The notes beneath the pieces are model-generated. The model was not told where the DNA came from and searched no databases. It saw only the letters and a program-made list of their open reading frames with translations. DNA of 48,695 nt from Lachnospiraceae bacterium (GTDB lineage Bacteria; Bacillota; Clostridia; Lachnospirales; Lachnospiraceae). This document shows, in pieces, positions 17,142 to 25,199 of the stretch. The stretch is from assembly GCA_030524635.1 (NCBI GenBank), contig JAUNGG010000030.1, positions 1 through 48,695 on the forward strand, in the 5' to 3' direction. The position numbers and the translations under genes are program-made. Every line of letters starts with the position of its first letter. Positions within the stretch are counted from its first letter, which is position 1.

Positions 17142-18905
17142 TTATCTCACTTCAAGGTCAATCAGCTTATGCGCCAGTACATCCACCAGACCCTTGTCTG
17201 TAAGCCCCAGATCCGGGACAGTCGGAAGGGACACAAAGCTTAAGGACATAAACGGTGCATCCATCTCACAGCCCAGGCTGCGTGCCTTTTCATTTAATTC
17301 ATCCAGCTGGCTCATAACTTCCTCTGCCGGCTTTTCGCTCATCAGTCCTCCAATCGGAAGCTCCATGCTGCCCAGTACCCTGCCGCCGCAGACCACGCAC
17401 AAGCCGCCGTTCAGCCTTGCCACCTCATTCACTGCTGCTGACATATCTGCATCATTAGTACCTACCACCACAATATTGTGGTGATCATGGGACATGGAGT
17501 AGGCCATCGCCCCCTGTTTCAGCCGAAAGCCCCGTACAAATCCAATTCCAACATTTCCATTCTTTCCGTAACGTTCCACTACAGCCAGCTTTAAGATATC
17601 ACGTTCTGTATCTGATGTGATTCTGCCCTGCTCCACCTTCATCTTCTCTGTGGAATGAGTGTTGATGATTTGGCGCGGTATCATGTCAATAACATGAATC
17701 TCCACCTCTCCGGCTTCACAGGAGGCCGCCGCCTGGAAGGACTCTGGAGTGATCTCGTGCTTTAAGGTTACGGTATGCTTAATCCATTCCGGATAATTGC
17801 CCACCGGGCACTCCTCCCGAAGCTTTCCATTCTCTGCCACTACTTCTCCTTCAAATATTACCACATTAGGCTTTAAGTTTCTCCAGTCATCGACCAGAAG
17901 AATATCCGCCAGCCGTCCCGGCGTAATGCTTCCGATCTCATCCTCCAGCCGAAAATGCTTTGCGGCGTTTACCGTTGCCATCTGAATGGCATCCATAGGA
18001 TCCAGTCCCAGCTCAATCGCCCTTGATACATTATAATTAATATGACCCTCTGTCTGAATTTCTCTGGCATGCTTATCGTCAGTACAGAACATAATATTAT
18101 CGGTACGTAAATGATGGTCAAGAATTCCCTTTACCAGCTCATCCACATTCCTCTCACTGCTGCCTTCCCGTATGAATACCTTCATTCCCACTTTTAAACG
18201 CTCCAGCATTTCCCGTACATTCACACACTCATGATCATCTGAAATACCGGAGGAGGCATAAACATTCAGTTCCTGTCCCAGCCTTCCGATGGCATGTCCA
18301 TTTACGATCTTTCTTCTGGCAAGTGTATCTGCAACCTTATGAATGTATTCATCCTTTACAAACAGGATCTTGGATGGATCCAGTTCACCCAGGCTGACGC
18401 TTTCCGGCCAGTCCATAATCTCTGCCACCTCATTGGCTCCCAGCACAGCCCCTGTTGTCTCCAGCCCCGGAGCTGTTGGAACTCTGGATGATACCTCGAT
18501 CAGCATCCGGTAGGGAAGCCGGTCGATGGACTCCAGCATAGCCTTCAGGCCCTTTTCACCTGCCACATTGGCAATTTCCATCAGATCCGCACACAGAGTC
18601 GTCGTTCCCTGAGGTACTACTACCGATGCCAGTGCTTCCGGCGAAAGCATGGTAGATTCAAAGTGCATATGTGCATCAATCAGACCCGGCACAGCGTACT
18701 GACCATGACCATCTATGATTTCTTCTGCTTCCAGATCTGCCTGCGGCTCAATGGATACGATCCTTTTATTTTTAATGTAGATATTGGTTTCATAGACTTC
18801 ACCAGAAAATACATTAACCAGTTTTACATTCTCAATTTTTAAATCACATTTATGGATTCCCAATCCTGCTTTGATCGTATTTCTGATTTCTTCGTATGTT
18901 CTCAT
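17142..18905 (-). CDS. ade: Adenine deaminase
   Basis: A 587-residue amidohydrolase of the bacterial/archaeal adenine deaminase family, which converts adenine to hypoxanthine and ammonia. The metal-binding His-x-His is in GLIDAHMHFESTM. Other family blocks: NGHAIGRLGQELNVYASSG, SDDHECV, FCTDDKHAREIQTEGH, and ITPGRLADILLVDDW. The C-terminal domain includes VRGFRLKQGAMAYSMSHDHHN. Length is normal. GGAGGG precedes the ATG. The gene follows the remains of a purine permease by 15 bp and belongs with it and the GntR regulator to a purine salvage unit. Confidence 0.95.
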   Translation of the reverse strand: MRTYEEIRNTIKAGLGIHKCDLKIENVKLVNVFSGEVYETNIYIKNKRIVSIEPQADLEAEEIIDGHGQYAVPGLIDAHMHFESTMLSPEALASVVVPQGTTTLCADLMEIANVAGEKGLKAMLESIDRLPYRMLIEVSSRVPTAPGLETTGAVLGANEVAEIMDWPESVSLGELDPSKILFVKDEYIHKVADTLARRKIVNGHAIGRLGQELNVYASSGISDDHECVNVREMLERLKVGMKVFIREGSSERNVDELVKGILDHHLRTDNIMFCTDDKHAREIQTEGHINYNVSRAIELGLDPMDAIQMATVNAAKHFRLEDEIGSITPGRLADILLVDDWRNLKPNVVIFEGEVVAENGKLREECPVGNYPEWIKHTVTLKHEITPESFQAAASCEAGEVEIHVIDMIPRQIINTHSTEKMKVEQGRITSDTERDILKLAVVERYGKNGNVGIGFVRGFRLKQGAMAYSMSHDHHNIVVVGTNDADMSAAVNEVARLNGGLCVVCGGRVLGSMELPIGGLMSEKPAEEVMSQLDELNEKARSLGCEMDAPFMSLSFVSLPTVPDLGLTDKGLVDVLAHKLIDLEVR

Positions 18906-18920
18906 CTTCGCACCCTCCGT

Positions 18921-19660
18921 TTATAATAAAATATCTAAAATCAAATACAGCATAAAAACAACCGTCAAAATCCATACCGTTTTTGTCATTTCCTTTGCCC
19001 TGCCTGCTGCCACCTGACCTACGGTGTATCCGATCAGTCCAAAAAGGATTCCATAGGCAATGTTATAAGAAAAGGGCATAAAGGCAACGGTCAGAAATAC
19101 TGGAAGAGCGATAAAATACCAAACAGCGCCAGAAGCGCTCCCGGATTATTCAGATTCCCCAGTGTCAGAAGTGTATCCGCAGAAGAACTTACGATTCCTG
19201 CCTGCATGAAACCGGTAAAAGCAATGAAAAATCCAATTCCTGCTCCTACTGACAGCTTGATGCACTCCGGCATGGCATCTACAATCTTCTGCTGTACCTT
19301 GAAAATACTCAGCAGCATAAAGGTCACTCCCGATATGGCAACACAGGCCAGGGCATTCTGCCAGGGAAGCCCCAGTGTGTTACAGACATAGTAGGCAAAG
19401 TAAGCATTCAGCCCCATCGCCGGAGCCAATGCAAATGGAAGATTTGCCCATAATCCAATCCAAATGCATGCAATTGCTGAAGACATAGCAGTCGCCCAAA
19501 ATACAGCCTTCGTATCCATTCCAGCCGCTGATAAGATTCCCGGATTTACTGCTACAATGTAGACACAGGTCAAAAATATCGTAAGACCTGCCAGGATTTC
19601 TGTCTTAATATCCGTCCCTCGTTCTGTCATGTGAAAAAATCGATCCAGTTTCTCTTTCAT
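18921..19660 (-). pseudogene. AzgA-type adenine/hypoxanthine permease with an internal deletion
   Basis: The first ~180 codons (start ATG 19660) encode the N-terminal half of an AzgA-family (NCS2-like) purine permease: RFFHMTERGTDIKTEILAGL, TCVYIVAVNPGIL, LPFALAPAMGLNAYFAYYV, ECIKLSVGAGIGFFIAFTG. The frame then stops at 19091. The real C-terminal end of the family resumes in another frame without a gap, reading FIALPVFLTVAFMPFSYN and then ten to forty residues to a TAA at 18921. About 200 residues of the usual ~430-460 are missing between the two parts. The junction lies near 19105-19120. A frame-shifting internal deletion explains this; an assembly error is the alternative. Transport function should be lost. 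The gene is immediately upstream of adenine deaminase and carries the predicted GntR operator. Confidence 0.85.
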
Positions 19661-19695
19661 GCCCTTCCTCCGTACAGTATAATTAATATTATGAT

Positions 19696-19713
19696 ATTAT
19701 GGTATTACCTTTA
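19696..19713 (+). promoter_or_regulatory. Predicted GntR operator upstream of the permease-ade unit
   Basis: TATGGTATTACCTT contains the 9-bp near-palindrome GGTATTACC (19701-19709). The same 14-mer occurs, in the opposite orientation, upstream of the GntR gene (20553-20566). The AT-rich block between here and 19660 (TATAATTAATATTATGATAT) supplies possible -10 boxes on the minus strand. Confidence 0.65.
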
Positions 19714-19721
19714 TTGAAGAA

Positions 19722-19750
19722 GAAAAAGAAAACACCAAACGGTGCCTTTC
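19722..19750 (-). terminator. Weak terminator after the GntR gene
   Basis: On the minus strand GGCACC pairs with GGTGTT around a GTTT loop, followed by TTCTTTTTC. The stem is short. Confidence 0.5.
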
Positions 19751-19764
19751 TTTTTCTGCCCGGA

Positions 19765-20535
19765 TCAATCACTATATACATTTTTTACCCGAAGCAGACT
19801 GAATTTCACAAAATTCGTATCGTAAAATTCACTGTCATAGATAACCGGAACATTGCCCTGATCATAATTGATACCATGAAAGACAAGAACACTGTCGCAT
19901 TCCATGCTGCTTCCGCCCAAAGCCGCGTCTTCTAACTGCTTCCGGTTCATGGTCTCAATCTGGATCTTATCTCTCACCACCACAACGCCGCCATACTGCC
20001 GCAAAACATCAAATGTGGATTTTTGAAGAAATTCTGACCTGATTGCGTCCAGAGTAAGGCTTTTGTCCATAAGCGCTGCCGGGAACCGATCAATGCTGAT
20101 AATCGCAGGATGCCCGTTAGCACGATAAAGCTTTTCTACCTGGATAATCTCCGGTTCTTCCTTTAACTGCAAAGCTTCCATCGTCTCCTGATCTGCTTCC
20201 ACTTTCCTGATATCAACAATTTCAAAGGTTCCTTCATAACCGCTTGCCTCAATCAACCGGGTGAACTCCTCGCCCGGCATCAGGTTTACCCGGATATTCA
20301 CAGCCTCCGGATTAACAAAAGTCCCTCTGCCGTGAATCCGCAGCACAACTCCCTCCTTCTCAAGCTCATCCAGCGCCCGTCTTACCGTTACACGGCTAAC
20401 ACCAAGATTGGCAGAAATCACATTTTCCGGCGGCAGCTTCGTATTCCCTTGAAGCTGAGTGCTTCGAATGTACTGATAGAGATAATTTTTGACTGTGCTG
20501 CTTAAATTTGCCTTAATCATTGGATGTAGTTCCAT
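19765..20535 (-). CDS. GntR-family (HutC/UTRA) transcriptional regulator
   Basis: A 256-residue repressor-type protein. Residues ~15-75 form the GntR winged helix (LPPENVISANLGVSRVTVRRALDE, here partly quoted, then GVVLRIHGRGTFV). Residues ~95-250 form the UTRA effector domain (EIIQVEKLYRANGHPAIISI and VPVIYDSEFY). ATG 20535 is chosen because the upstream in-frame codons overlap the operator and GGGGA lies just before it. The gene is next to a purine permease and adenine deaminase, and identical operator 14-mers lie before both, so it most likely regulates itself and the purine genes; the effector is not known, though a purine or phosphorylated purine is a fair guess. Confidence 0.85.
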   Translation of the reverse strand: MELHPMIKANLSSTVKNYLYQYIRSTQLQGNTKLPPENVISANLGVSRVTVRRALDELEKEGVVLRIHGRGTFVNPEAVNIRVNLMPGEEFTRLIEASGYEGTFEIVDIRKVEADQETMEALQLKEEPEIIQVEKLYRANGHPAIISIDRFPAALMDKSLTLDAIRSEFLQKSTFDVLRQYGGVVVVRDKIQIETMNRKQLEDAALGGSSMECDSVLVFHGINYDQGNVPVIYDSEFYDTNFVKFSLLRVKNVYSD

Positions 20536-20552
20536 ATCACATCCCCTTTTAT

Positions 20553-20566
20553 AAGGTAATACCATA
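20553..20566 (-). promoter_or_regulatory. Predicted GntR autoregulatory operator
   Basis: On the minus strand TATGGTATTACCTT, containing GGTATTACC (20563-20555), lies about 20 bp before the GntR start codon. It matches the site before the permease at all 14 positions. Confidence 0.65.
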
Positions 20567-20643
20567 CTACCAAATTATCATTTTTCTGATCGATTGTCAA
20601 TGGTTTTTCCCAGTCATTCTGCATATTTGTACATTGTGCTGTC

Positions 20644-20692
20644 AAAAATAAAATACAGCACTAAGCCGTCACTCCCGTAGCCCAGTGCTGCA
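20644..20692 (-). terminator. Terminator after uppP
   Basis: On the minus strand CAGCACT pairs with AGTGCTG with an inner GGGC...GGCTT arm, followed by TATTTTATTTTTG. Confidence 0.7.
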
Positions 20693-20743
20693 TCCTATAT
20701 ATATGTCCATTCTCTGCCGGATTAATCAGTCACCGGATCTGCA

Positions 20744-21586
20744 TCATACTGCCAGAGCCGTAATTCCAAAATAAGCCAGAACAATGATTCCCAGAACAAT
20801 GCGGTAATAACCAAAGAATTTAAAATCATGATTCCGGATATAGCCCATCAGGAACTTGATGGAATAAACCGATACGAAGAACGCCACGATCATGCCCAGC
20901 AGCATGTAAAAAACCTGCGGTCCGGTAAAGGAGTTGCCGTTCAAAAAGAATTTCACGATCTTCAGCAGACTGGCTCCAAACATCACGGGGATTCCCAAAA
21001 AGAAGGAAAACTCTGCCGCCACGCTTCTGGAACACCCTAAGATCATGGCTCCCAGAATGGTAGAACCGGACCGGGAGGTACCCGGTACCAGACTTAAAAG
21101 CTGAAACAGGCCGATATACAGCGCTGTCTGGAAGGTAAGCTGGCTGGTCTTCTGAATGGAAAAGTTCACATTCTGATTCCGCGTTTCCAAAACGATAAAC
21201 AGGATACCATAGATGATCAGGGCGGCCGCTACCACATAGGCATTCATCAGGTGCTCCTCCATCCAGTCATTAAACAGGATACCAAGAACTGCCGCCGGAA
21301 TACAGGCTACCACGATCTTCATCCAGAGAATGATCGTCCCCCGCCTTGCTGCCGGCTTCTTCTTCGGTGAGAAGGGATTCAGCTTATCAAAATACAGCAG
21401 CACCACCGCCAGAATCGCTCCCAGCTGGATGACCACAAAAAATACATCCAGATAAGCCTTGGGCTGTTCCATGTGTATGATCTCATCCACCAGGATCATG
21501 TGCCCGGTACTGCTGATGGGAAGCCACTCCGTAAAGCCCTCCACAATACCCTGAACGATTACTTTTAAAATTTCAATTATGCTCAT
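20744..21586 (-). CDS. uppP: Undecaprenyl-diphosphatase
   Basis: A 280-residue polytopic membrane enzyme of the BacA/UppP family, which removes phosphate from undecaprenyl diphosphate to recycle the wall-synthesis lipid carrier and gives bacitracin tolerance. The two diagnostic blocks are present: GFTEWLPISSTGHM near the N-terminus and VPGTSRSGSTI in the middle. About eight hydrophobic helices are visible. ATG 21586 follows GGAGGAAGCT. It starts 15 bp after ung and ends the hisH-hisF-ung-uppP series. Confidence 0.96.
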   Translation of the reverse strand: MSIIEILKVIVQGIVEGFTEWLPISSTGHMILVDEIIHMEQPKAYLDVFFVVIQLGAILAVVLLYFDKLNPFSPKKKPAARRGTIILWMKIVVACIPAAVLGILFNDWMEEHLMNAYVVAAALIIYGILFIVLETRNQNVNFSIQKTSQLTFQTALYIGLFQLLSLVPGTSRSGSTILGAMILGCSRSVAAEFSFFLGIPVMFGASLLKIVKFFLNGNSFTGPQVFYMLLGMIVAFFVSVYSIKFLMGYIRNHDFKFFGYYRIVLGIIVLAYFGITALAV

Positions 21587-21601
21587 AGCTTCCTCCATAT
21601 C

Positions 21602-22285
21602 CTATGACTGTCTGATATTTTCGATCTGCCAGTCGATGGGCTCCAGGCCCTGGGATTTTAAGAACTCATTGGTCTTGCTGAAATGACGGCATCCGAAAAA
21701 TCCCCGGTATGCAGACAGCGGACTTGGATGAGGTGCTTCCAGGATCAGATGCTTCGGGTTGTTTAACATCGCCTTCTTCATCTGGGCCGGTCTTCCCCAC
21801 AGCAAAAATACGATGGGATGGTCCTGCTGATTCAGAATGCGGATGGCCGCATCTGTAAATTCCTCCCAGCCAATATTCCGGTGAGAATTGGCCGCATGGG
21901 CGCGGACCGTAAGGACCGTATTCAGAAGAAGCACACCCTGATCGGCCCATTTCTTTAAGTAACCATTATCCGGGATAAAGCATCCCAGGTCATCATGCAA
22001 TTCCTGGTAAATATTCACCAGGGACGGCGGGATCGCCACATCCGGCTTTACGGAAAAGCAAAGTCCGTGGGCCTGCCCGTCTCCATGATACGGGTCCTGC
22101 CCCAGGATCACTACTTTCACCTTATGCAGAGGGGTAAAGGCAAATGCATTAAAGATATCATCCGCTGCCGGGAAGATCTGCCTGGTTTCATATTCACTTT
22201 TTACAGTATTGTAAAGCTGGCGGTAATATGGCTTCTTAAATTCTCCGCTTAACGGCTCCAGCCAATCATTGTCAATTGCTGACAT
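21602..22285 (-). CDS. ung: Uracil-DNA glycosylase, family 1
   Basis: A 227-residue base-excision repair enzyme that removes uracil from DNA. Water-activating motif GQDPYHGDGQAHGL and the Leu-intercalation/His motif HPSPLSAYRGFFGCRHF are intact. ATG 22285 is preferred because AGAAGG lies a few bases upstream; the longer frame extends into the hisF-ung gap without a ribosome site. It lies about 60 bp after hisF and 15 bp before uppP on the same strand. The grouping is probably transcriptional convenience rather than a pathway. Confidence 0.96.
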   Translation of the reverse strand: MSAIDNDWLEPLSGEFKKPYYRQLYNTVKSEYETRQIFPAADDIFNAFAFTPLHKVKVVILGQDPYHGDGQAHGLCFSVKPDVAIPPSLVNIYQELHDDLGCFIPDNGYLKKWADQGVLLLNTVLTVRAHAANSHRNIGWEEFTDAAIRILNQQDHPIVFLLWGRPAQMKKAMLNNPKHLILEAPHPSPLSAYRGFFGCRHFSKTNEFLKSQGLEPIDWQIENIRQS

Positions 22286-22344
22286 AGTAAACCTTCTTTC
22301 CTCTTTTCTGTTGATCATGGTTCCGTGCTCTTAATTTCTTTTCC

Positions 22345-23106
22345 TTACAGGCGGACCGAGATCCCCCGTCCGGCCAGGTACTGCTTTAAGTCCCGGATCT
22401 CCATCTCTTTATAGTGGAATAAGGATGCCGCCAAAGCTGCATCTGCCTTTCCCACGGTCAGCGCATCATAAAAATGCTCCATTTTTCCTGCACCGCCGGA
22501 GGCAATGACCGGGATCGACACATGATCTGCGATGGCTGCTGTCAGCTCATTGTCATAGCCCGCCTTCGTTCCGTCACAATCCATGCTGGTCAGAAGGATC
22601 TCTCCTGCCCCCAGCCGGTCCACTGTCCTGGCCCATTCCACCGCATCGATTCCCACATCGATCCGTCCGCCGTTCTTATAGATATTCCAGCCGGAGCCGT
22701 CCGCCCGGCGCTTAGCGTCGATGGCAACTACCACGCACTGGCTTCCGAATTTATCCGCTGCCTGGGAGATCAGCTCCGGAGTATTGATGGCAGCGGAATT
22801 AATGGAGATCTTATCGGCTCCTTCCCGAAGCAGCATGCGGAAATCCTCCACGGTGCGGATTCCTCCGCCTACGGTAAAGGGGATAAACACCTTTTCTGCC
22901 ACCCGCCTTACCATATCTACTACCGTATTTCTGGCATCTGAGGTGGCGGTAATATCCAAAAACACCAGTTCATCTGCTCCCGCCTTATCATAAGCGGCAG
23001 CAATCTCCACCGGGTCGCCGGCATCCCGCAGGTTCACGAAATTAACGCCTTTTACGACCCGGCCATTATTCACATCTAAACAAGGAATGATTCGTTTGGT
23101 AAACAT
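22345..23106 (-). CDS. hisF: Imidazole glycerol phosphate synthase, cyclase subunit
   Basis: A 253-residue (beta/alpha)8 enzyme. With HisH it converts PRFAR and ammonia to imidazole glycerol phosphate and AICAR in histidine synthesis. The catalytic acids are Asp11 ([15 protein letters not shown]) and Asp130 (VVAIDAKR). The phosphate-binding glycine loops (FTVGGGIRT and [11 protein letters not shown]) are present. It starts 9 bp after hisH. No other his gene is within the window. Confidence 0.97.
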   Translation of the reverse strand: MFTKRIIPCLDVNNGRVVKGVNFVNLRDAGDPVEIAAAYDKAGADELVFLDITATSDARNTVVDMVRRVAEKVFIPFTVGGGIRTVEDFRMLLREGADKISINSAAINTPELISQAADKFGSQCVVVAIDAKRRADGSGWNIYKNGGRIDVGIDAVEWARTVDRLGAGEILLTSMDCDGTKAGYDNELTAAIADHVSIPVIASGGAGKMEHFYDALTVGKADAALAASLFHYKEMEIRDLKQYLAGRGISVRL

Positions 23107-23115
23107 GGCTGCCTC

Positions 23116-23724
23116 CTAAGATAATGTAATAAAATTCTTTAAGATCTTCAGGCCTACATCGCTGCTCTTCTCCGGATGGAACTGACAGGCAAATACATTG
23201 CCCCGCTCAACGGAAGCGTGGATGTGTGTGCTGTACTCCGTGGAAGCTGCCACGATGGATTCATCTGCCGCCTTCAGATAATAAGAATGGACAAAGTATA
23301 CATAGGCACCGTCTTCAATTCCCTGAAACAGTCTGGCCCCTGGTGTGACAGAAAGAGAATTCCAGCCCATATGTGGAATCTTCAATCCCGGACAGTCCGG
23401 AATCCGCAGAATCTTTCCAGGCAAAACTCCCAGCCCTTCCACGCCTTCGCTCTCCTCGCTGCTTTCAAATAAAAGCTGCAGCCCCAGGCAGATCCCCAGG
23501 AAAGGGGTTCCCTTTTCTACCACCTGATGGATCACATCTACCAGGCCGTACTGGTGCAGCCGCCCCATGGCATCACCGAAGGAGCCAACTCCCGGCAGAA
23601 TGACCTTATCCGCTTTTAAGATGGTCTCCGGGTCCCGGCTGACTGCCGGCTCTTCTCCCAGCGAGATCAGCGCCTTCTCTACACTGCGCAGGTTTCCTGC
23701 ATCGTAATCTATAATCGCTATCAT
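23116..23724 (-). CDS. hisH: Imidazole glycerol phosphate synthase, glutaminase subunit
   Basis: A 202-residue class I glutamine amidotransferase that feeds ammonia to HisF. The nucleophile is Cys79 in GTPFLGICLGLQLLFE; the His-x-Glu partner pair is in CQFHPEKSSDVG near the C-terminus. ATG 23724 is chosen because it gives the standard start MIAIIDYDAGNLRSV and has AGGAAGG upstream; the longer frame is not conserved in type. It is the first gene after the promoter at 23830-23858. Confidence 0.96.
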   Translation of the reverse strand: MIAIIDYDAGNLRSVEKALISLGEEPAVSRDPETILKADKVILPGVGSFGDAMGRLHQYGLVDVIHQVVEKGTPFLGICLGLQLLFESSEESEGVEGLGVLPGKILRIPDCPGLKIPHMGWNSLSVTPGARLFQGIEDGAYVYFVHSYYLKAADESIVAASTEYSTHIHASVERGNVFACQFHPEKSSDVGLKILKNFITLS

Positions 23725-23829
23725 ATATTCTGTCCTTCCTGTTGGTCTGTTTGCATCGCTGCGGTTCTCAGCATGAGGCTGTGAACAACCGTTCGCTTTA
23801 CTGCGGTAACGCATGATTTCGTTCGCTTC

Positions 23830-23858
23830 ATTTTAGCACAGGATTTGTCTGTGTACAA
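23830..23858 (-). promoter_or_regulatory. Promoter of hisH-hisF-ung-uppP
   Basis: On the minus strand: TTGTAC (23858-23853), 17 bp, TAAAAT (23835-23830). It lies about 105 bp before the hisH start. Confidence 0.7.
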
Positions 23859-23890
23859 TGGTTTTTGTTTTATTTCTTGGTGATCTTCCG

Positions 23891-24601
23891 CTATTGATCC
23901 GTTTGTGTTCTGCGGATGAAGGTTACAGAATTCTCCGGTATTGGTGTGGAGCGTTCCTTGATCTCCTGGGTGGTCTGGTGGAATTCTGCGTGGATGCGGA
24001 ACAGCCAGGCCTTTTGGTTGAAGAAGACGGTTTTTTCGAAGGGCCAGCGGATGACGGTTGGAGTGCGGAAGCCTTCTCCCAGCTCCAGGACTGCCAGGTC
24101 ACGGTTTAAGGTGGTGGAAAGCCAGAGCTGGTATTTTTTCCACATGGGAAGGTAGCCTTCTTCAATGTAGGTTTCTGCCTGGATGGTATTGCCGGTCAGA
24201 GGCTGGCCGCAGTGAGGGCAGATATCATCGGGGATCTCGCCTTCCTCCCAGATATCCTTGGTACAGGCCTTGGAGCACTGGCGCCAATGGATATTGCCGC
24301 AGGGCGCTACCATGCGGTCACGCCTGAATTCTGTGTCATAGATGGCGCCGTCTGTTACGGTGGTTACAATAAAATAGTCCTTGTCTTTTACTAATTGATA
24401 TAACGCGTCGTAGGCTTCTTTTACTTCATGATTCTTCTCATCGGAAAGCTTGCCCTCGATCCTCCACTCTCCGCCGATTCCGATCAGGACCCGCTGGGCG
24501 GCGGACAGTTTTTCCAGCATCAGTTCAGACTGAGCATTGTCAATGCTGTTGTTTGGATTAATCTTGTTATCATTTGTGCTGTTATTTCCATTCATATCCA
24601 T
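23891..24601 (-). CDS. Sir2-like protein with altered catalytic motifs
   Basis: A 236-residue protein with the plan of a sirtuin. A zinc-ribbon module is clear: Cys109, Cys113, Cys128 and Cys131 (HWRQCSKACTKD and ICPHCGQPL). After it come segments typical of the second Rossmann half (YLPMWKKYQLWL, LAVLELGEGFRTP, FFNQKAWLFRI). But the NAD-binding glycine loop is reduced to IGIGGEWRI, the TQNID motif reads TTVTDG (residues 80-85), and the catalytic HG motif reads Cys101-Gly. So both the Asn and the His needed for deacetylation are missing. The first ~25 residues are Asn-rich and low in complexity. It may bind NAD or a peptide without catalysis, or have another chemistry. Transcribed alone, with TTGAGT-17-TAAGAT near 24780. 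Confidence 0.7.
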   Translation of the reverse strand: MDMNGNNSTNDNKINPNNSIDNAQSELMLEKLSAAQRVLIGIGGEWRIEGKLSDEKNHEVKEAYDALYQLVKDKDYFIVTTVTDGAIYDTEFRRDRMVAPCGNIHWRQCSKACTKDIWEEGEIPDDICPHCGQPLTGNTIQAETYIEEGYLPMWKKYQLWLSTTLNRDLAVLELGEGFRTPTVIRWPFEKTVFFNQKAWLFRIHAEFHQTTQEIKERSTPIPENSVTFIRRTQTDQ

Positions 24602-24692
24602 ATGATTGTTCCTCGCTTTTGGCTGGATCGCCGGATCATTCTCCAGCGTATTCCAGTTTTATTTTTCTTGTATCATGCTTTCTGTGCTTTAT

Positions 24693-24756
24693 CGTAACGG
24701 TTCCGTACCCTCGCCTCGCCGGGGCAGGCTCTGCGCAAACCTATTGAACAGTTACG
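24693..24756. repeat. Intergenic inverted repeat with GC-rich loop
   Basis: CGTAACGGTTC (24693-24703) and GAACAGTTACG (24746-24756) match at 10 of 11 positions as inverted arms around a GC-rich centre (CCTCGCCTCGCCGGGG). The 24602-24801 gap holds this, the promoter of the Sir2-like gene and no other gene. A related CGTTACTGTTC occurs at 48554-48564. Confidence 0.5.
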
Positions 24757-24801
24757 CTTTATCTTACCATACACACACAATGAACTCAAATAGTTTCCTC
24801 T

Positions 24802-25101
24802 TTACATCACAGCACTTTTCATGCTGTCCACCAGCTCCCGGATGATCTTAATCTGCCGGCTGCTCAGGCCCTCCAGCGAAAGGATCACATCCGAATTATG
24901 GTGGTTGCTGCGGCACAGCAGATAATCGGTGGTGGTGTGATAAAGATCTGCAAGCTTAATCAGCTTGGCTGGACTAGGCATCCGCTCTCCCCGCTCGTAA
25001 GAGCTGATCAGCGACGGCGCTACCTGCAGAATTTTAGCAACCTCATTCTGGGACAAATTATAATGTTCTCTTAACCTTCTCAAACGTTCCCCGGTATTCA
25101 T
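24802..25101 (-). CDS. XRE-family transcriptional regulator
   Basis: A 99-residue helix-turn-helix protein. Residues 4-60 form the Cro/CI-type HTH_3 domain (RLRRLREHYNLSQNEVAKIL, APSLISSYERGERMPSPAKL, LADLYHTTTDYLL). The remaining ~35 residues (LEGLSSRQIKIIRELVDSM) look like a short dimerisation helix. The ribosome site GGAGG is 13 bases from the ATG, which is long. It is divergent from the membrane protein gene at 25200, and repeated half-sites lie between the two, so it likely represses both. Confidence 0.88.
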   Translation of the reverse strand: MNTGERLRRLREHYNLSQNEVAKILQVAPSLISSYERGERMPSPAKLIKLADLYHTTTDYLLCRSNHHNSDVILSLEGLSSRQIKIIRELVDSMKSAVM

Positions 25102-25121
25102 TATATGTTTACACCTCCATT

Positions 25122-25164
25122 AACTTTTAGTGTATAGACACGCTATGCACTTTAGGTGTATAAT
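25122..25164. promoter_or_regulatory. Divergent promoter region with repeated XRE operator
   Basis: Two related copies, AACTTTTAGTGTATA (25122-25136) and CACTTTAGGTGTATA (25148-25162), are spaced 26 bp apart on the same strand. They overlap a + strand promoter, TAGACA (25135-25140), 18 bp, TATAAT (25159-25164), for the membrane protein gene. Binding here would block the promoter. Confidence 0.6.
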
Positions 25165-25199
25165 AGTATTTACTAATAGTTTACAGAGGATGAATCCAT

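Noticed and set aside
19091..19660. Intact short 189-residue permease
   Set aside because: The true C-terminal sequence of the family resumes in another frame directly after, so this is a deleted gene and not a natural short protein.
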